From the NCBI GenBank assembly GCA_964496575.1, contig CAZCAC010000017.1:35673-99672 (forward strand): a DNA stretch of 64,000 nucleotides. Reading direction: 5' to 3'. Positions 60,955-64,000 of this stretch are shown one piece after another (the first letter of the stretch is position 1; each line of letters starts with the position of its first letter). The translations under genes and the position numbers were made by a program. The stretch is from CAZCAC01 sp964496575. GTDB taxonomy: Bacteria > Planctomycetota > UBA1135 > GCA-002686595. The notes below the pieces were generated by a model, which searched no databases, was not told the origin of the DNA, and saw only the letters and a list, made by a program, of their open reading frames with translations.

Positions 60955-62839
60955 ATGAAGCGCACTACCGTCGTAGCCTGTTCGTTACTCGCGACCGCGA
61001 CCGTGGCCATCTCGCCCCGTGCTTCCGCTCAGATGGTCACGGAGATCATCGACTCCACCGGCGACGGGGCCGGCAACCTTCTCAATGCAGGGCTCCTGAC
61101 ACATGCGCCCCGATTCATGCAACCATCCGCTCATGGCTCAGCAGGGAAACGGCGTGTCGGGCTCGCTCCCTGGTCGGTGTCGATCGCGGCCCCCGTCAAA
61201 GCGTTGCATACCTTATGACGCACCCCCTCATCGTGAATGAACGGCATTCGGCCAATGCCGCCACTCCACGCACCTATGTCAGGAGCCCTGCAATGGGAGC
61301 TGGGGGGTCTCCCCGACGGATTACGAAGATGTCTTCGTCGTCGGGGGTCTGAGCGACAATGCCTTTCGGGTCTCTCCCGGTGGAACCATCACGGAGATCA
61401 TCGATGGCTCCGGAGACGGCCTGCATCCGCTGTTCGCTCCCGGGTACGTAACCGCTGACCGTTTCGGCAACGCCTACGTGGTCGGCAACTACTCCGACAA
61501 CGTCTTCAAGATCACTCCGGGCGGCGTGATCACCGAGATCCTCGACGCGACCGGCGACGGACTGGGGAACACGGTCTACTACCCGCTGGGGATCGCCGTG
61601 GATGGCTCCGGCACCGTCTACGTGGCCTACCGGTTCAGCCACAACGCGTTCAAGATCGACTCCGGAGGCCAGGTCACGCAGATCATCGACTCGACCGGTG
61701 ATGGGGCGGGAAACCCGCTGAACACGCCTCACGCCGTCGCCGTGGACGAGGCCGGGAACGTCTACGTGACTGGACGGAACAGCGCCAACGCGTTCAAGAT
61801 CACGCCGGGGGGCGTCATCACCGAGATCATCGACTCGACCGGGGATGGAGCCGGGAATACCCTCACCGATCCCCGGCGCATCGCCGTCGGTGGAGATGGC
61901 ACGGTGTACCTCGCCGGGCACGGGAGTGACAACGCTTTCAGCATCACCTCCGGGGGAGTCATCACCGAGATCATCGACTCGACGGGTGACGGTGCCGGAA
62001 GCGTGCTGGACCAGCCGATCGGTATCGCCCTGGGCGATGACGGGAGCGTGTACGTCGCCGGCTATGCCAGCGACAACGTCTTCCGGATCGAACCGGGTGG
62101 GGCCATCACCCTGCTCATCGACTCGACGGGTGATGGTGCCGGCGGAGTGCTGACCTCGCCGAAGGACGTCGCCGTCGATGCGCTGGGCCGGGTCTTCGTG
62201 TCCGGCAACAACAGCGACAACGCCCTGGTAGCCGCGGGATTCGGTGACTGCAACCTGAACGGCATTCCGGACCATCTCGACATCAGCGGCGGGACGAGCC
62301 TGGACTGCAGCAGCAACGGCATCCCCGATGAATGCGAGCTGGCGGGCAACGACTGCGACAGCAACGGCGTGCCGGACCAGTGCGATGTCGATGTCAACGG
62401 GAACGGCATTCCCGACGTCTGCGAGTGCGTCACCGACAACTACTGCCTGGCCGCGGGAAACTCGGTCGGCAGCGGGGCGATCATCGGTTCCAACGGCCAG
62501 GTGCAGGTATCGGCGAACGGCTTCGTGCTCACGGTGCACGGCAGCGTGCCCAACCAGTTCGGCCTGTTCTTCTACGGCGCCCAGCGTCAGTCGAAGCTCT
62601 GGGGTGAGGGGATGCTGTGCGTCAAGGCTCCCCTCTACCGCATCTGGCCGATCATCAAGGCGGACGGCTCGGGAGCGGTCAGCTTCCCCGTGGACTTCAC
62701 CGCTCCTCCCGCGAATGGAGGAGCGAGCGCGATCGATCCGTTCTCGACCTGGAACTTCCAGTTCTGGTACCGCGATCCGCTGGGTGGTCCCTACGGCTTC
62801 AACTTCTCGGACGGGCTTCGAGTCGTGTTCTGTCCGTAG
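60955..62839 (+). pseudogene. Secreted NHL-repeat protein gene interrupted by a 203-bp element
   Basis: The gene starts at ATG 60955 with signal peptide MKRTTVVACSLLATATVAISPRASAQ. The first NHL word (EIIDSTGDGAGNLLN) is cut at 61087 by the inserted element. After the element and one target repeat, the frame resumes at once (GSWGVSPTDYEDVFVVGG), with no base lost. Six or so NHL repeats follow (pattern SDNAFKI-x-PGGVITEIIDSTGDGAGN), then thrombospondin-3-like calcium motifs (DCNLNGIPDHLD, DCDSNGVPDQCDVDVNGNGIPDVCE) and the C-terminal domain ending in FQFWYRDPLGGPYGFNFSDG and VFCP. The uninterrupted protein would have 558 residues. As it stands, translation from 60955 ends at 61218; the rest (from 61296) is silent unless restarted at GTG 61478 or nearby. 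Confidence 0.93.
61088..61290. mobile_element. 203-bp MITE-like element with 14-bp TIRs and CAATG target duplication
   Basis: The element begins CAGGGCTCCTGACA (61088-61101) and ends TGTCAGGAGCCCTG (61277-61290), perfect inverted repeats of 14 bp. CAATG precedes it (61083-61087) and follows it (61291-61295). It encodes no transposase and its G+C is lower than its host gene. Removing element plus one CAATG (208 bp) joins AAT-G to GG-AGC and restores the NHL reading frame. It is therefore a recent, non-autonomous insertion, moved by a transposase encoded elsewhere. The family cannot be named from TIRs alone. Confidence 0.93.
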
Positions 62840-62857
62840 TCCGGGTACCGTACGGGG

Positions 62858-63958
62858 TCAGCGCTCGACGCGGGCCCCGCCACCCTTCATCACCCGCTCG
62901 ACCTCGGCGAGGCGCGCCATCGTCGTGTCGCCCGGAGTCGTCATCGCCAGCGCGCCGTGCGCGGCGCCGCATTCGACGGCGTACTGCGGGCCCCGGCCCG
63001 CGAGGAAGCCGTAGATCAGCCCCGAGGCGAAGGAGTCGCCGCCGCCGACGCGATCGAGGATCTCCAGGCCGGGGCGCTCGCGCGCGGTGACGAGGCCACT
63101 CTCGTCGGTCCAGCAGACCGCACCCCAGTCGTTGATCGTCGCCGTGCGCGCGTTGCGGAGGGTCGTCGCCACCACCTTCATCTCCGGGTAGACCGCGATC
63201 ACCCGCTCGATCATCTTTCCGAATCCCGCGGGGTCGAGCCTGGAGAGCTCCGCGTCCAGCCCTTCGACCTCGAAGCCGAGCGCGGCGCCGAAGTCCTCCT
63301 CGTTGCCGAGCATCACGTCGACGAGCTCGGCGAGCTCGCGGTTGACCTCGCGTGCGCGCTTCTCGCCGCCGATGTCCTGCCACAGCGAGGCGCGGTAGTT
63401 CAGGTCGTAGGAGACGATCGTCCCGTGCCGGCGCGCCGCGGCCATCGCCTCGCGGGCGACCTCCGCGGTCGTATCGGAGAGCCCGGCGTAGATGCCGCCG
63501 GTGTGGAACCAGCGCACGCCCCGCTCGCCGAAGATCTCGTCCCAGTCGATCTCGTCGGGCTGCATCGCCATGGCGGCGGTGTGTCCCCGGTCGGAGCAAC
63601 CGAGCGCCGCCCGCACCCCGAAGCCGCGCTCGGTGAAGTTCAGGCCGTTGCGCGCCCGGCGGCCGACGCCGTCGAAGGGAATCCAGCGCAGGTAGGAGAG
63701 ATCGACGCCCCCCTGGAGCATCAGGTCCTCGACCAGCCGGCCCACGGAGTTGTCGACCAGCGCGGTCACGTGCGCCGTCTCCAGGCCGAAGCAGCGGCGC
63801 AGTCCACGGGCCACGTTGTACTCGCCGCCGCCCTCGCGCGCCTCGAAGCTCCTCGTGGTCGAGGCCCGCCCGTCCCCGGGGTCGAGGCGCAGCATCACCT
63901 CGCCCAGGCTGACCAGATCCCAGCGGCAGGACGATTTCAGCTTGATCTCGAGCGACAT
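62858..63958 (-). CDS. PfkB-family sugar kinase, 2-keto-3-deoxygluconate kinase-like
   Basis: 366 residues. The ribokinase/PfkB fold is clear: VSLGEVMLRLDPGD at the start, GGGEYNVARGLRRCFG near 45 (signature 1), WFHTGGIYAGLSDTT near 155, VSYDLNYRASLW near 185, VDVMLGNEEDFGAALG near 215, and ILDRVGGGDSFASGLIYGF near 300 (signature 2 with the catalytic Asp in GGD). The pattern GEVMLRL...GGxxYNVA, FDLNYR and MLGNEED fits KDG kinases (KdgK), which feed the Entner-Doudoroff or uronate pathways. No KDPG aldolase or uronate gene lies inside the window, but the right edge is close. It converges on the NHL-repeat gene. Confidence 0.88.
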   Translation of the reverse strand: MSLEIKLKSSCRWDLVSLGEVMLRLDPGDGRASTTRSFEAREGGGEYNVARGLRRCFGLETAHVTALVDNSVGRLVEDLMLQGGVDLSYLRWIPFDGVGRRARNGLNFTERGFGVRAALGCSDRGHTAAMAMQPDEIDWDEIFGERGVRWFHTGGIYAGLSDTTAEVAREAMAAARRHGTIVSYDLNYRASLWQDIGGEKRAREVNRELAELVDVMLGNEEDFGAALGFEVEGLDAELSRLDPAGFGKMIERVIAVYPEMKVVATTLRNARTATINDWGAVCWTDESGLVTARERPGLEILDRVGGGDSFASGLIYGFLAGRGPQYAVECGAAHGALAMTTPGDTTMARLAEVERVMKGGGARVER

Positions 63959-64000
63959 GATCCTTGGCCTTCGAAGGGTGGGAGAGGAAACTGTCGCAGG

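Noticed and set aside
1..64000. Search for tRNA, rRNA, CRISPR arrays, integrases and prophage genes
   Set aside because: None found by eye; the only mobile DNA with clear ends is the 203-bp element at 61088.

Overview
The window is 64 kb of very GC-rich DNA, roughly two-thirds G+C by eye, densely packed with genes on both strands. The gene content points to a free-living bacterium of the Planctomycetota or a close relative. The evidence is secreted FG-GAP, NHL and thrombospondin-3-type proteins that share an unusual C-terminal domain, a dockerin-like tail on a di-heme protein, a Hanks-type kinase with a very large C-terminal part, an FHA-GAF sigma-54 activator, a two-component propeller sensor, a choice-of-anchor-Q beta-helix protein, and many radical SAM enzymes with surface-glycan genes. 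No rRNA, tRNA, CRISPR array or prophage was seen. The species assignment is inference.

Layout. 1-5.8 kb: an unidentified C-terminal fragment, a DUF2459-like lipoprotein, a secreted HELGH metalloprotease gene broken by an in-frame TGA, and a class V aminotransferase next to a radical SAM gene. 5.9-10.1 kb: secreted beta-helix protein, rlmN and glnS. 10.1-10.4 kb: a 214-bp near-perfect palindrome. 10.4-13.0 kb: two tandem Glu/Leu/Phe/Val dehydrogenases that both lack the canonical catalytic lysine. 13.3-16.2 kb: two glycosyltransferase family 9 genes and an enoyl-CoA hydratase. 16.3-24.5 kb: two radical SAM genes, an ABC-2 exporter and a DegT aminotransferase on the minus strand, with a large membrane protein diverging from them. 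This looks like a surface-glycan cassette.

24.5-31.4 kb: a secreted FG-GAP protein and a double-length UvrA-like protein with four ABC cores. 31.5-37.3 kb: a hybrid propeller histidine kinase split by a frameshift and a PafA-like phosphatase. 37.4-41.9 kb: two secreted proteins and a di-heme oxidoreductase. 42.2-47.2 kb: an ATP-grasp/low-molecular-weight phosphatase fusion divergent from two translationally coupled B12-type radical SAM paralogues; a third paralogue lies at 16.3 kb. 47.3-49.8 kb: a frameshifted carboxypeptidase-regulatory-like protein and a YkgJ cysteine-cluster protein. 49.9-56.9 kb: sigma-54 activator, secreted degenerate gluzincin and Ser/Thr kinase, an apparent operon. 57-64 kb: a carboxymuconolactone-decarboxylase-like protein, a histidine kinase, psd, an NHL-repeat gene interrupted by a 203-bp insertion element, and a KDG-kinase-like pfkB gene.

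The strongest new observations are these. (1) A 203-bp MITE-like element at 61088-61290 has 14-bp perfect terminal inverted repeats and a 5-bp CAATG target duplication; removing it restores the host reading frame exactly. (2) The tandem dehydrogenases carry substitutions at the catalytic lysine. (3) A C-terminal WYRDP-type domain is shared by three unrelated secreted proteins, with a diverged version in a fourth. (4) The 214-bp palindrome lies between convergent genes. (5) A 124-bp dispersed repeat occurs in two copies. (6) A pseudo-protease is encoded between an FHA sigma-54 activator and a receptor-like kinase. At least four genes are interrupted (stop, two frameshifts, insertion). Some of these, notably the one in a 7-C run, could be assembly errors and need read-level checking.
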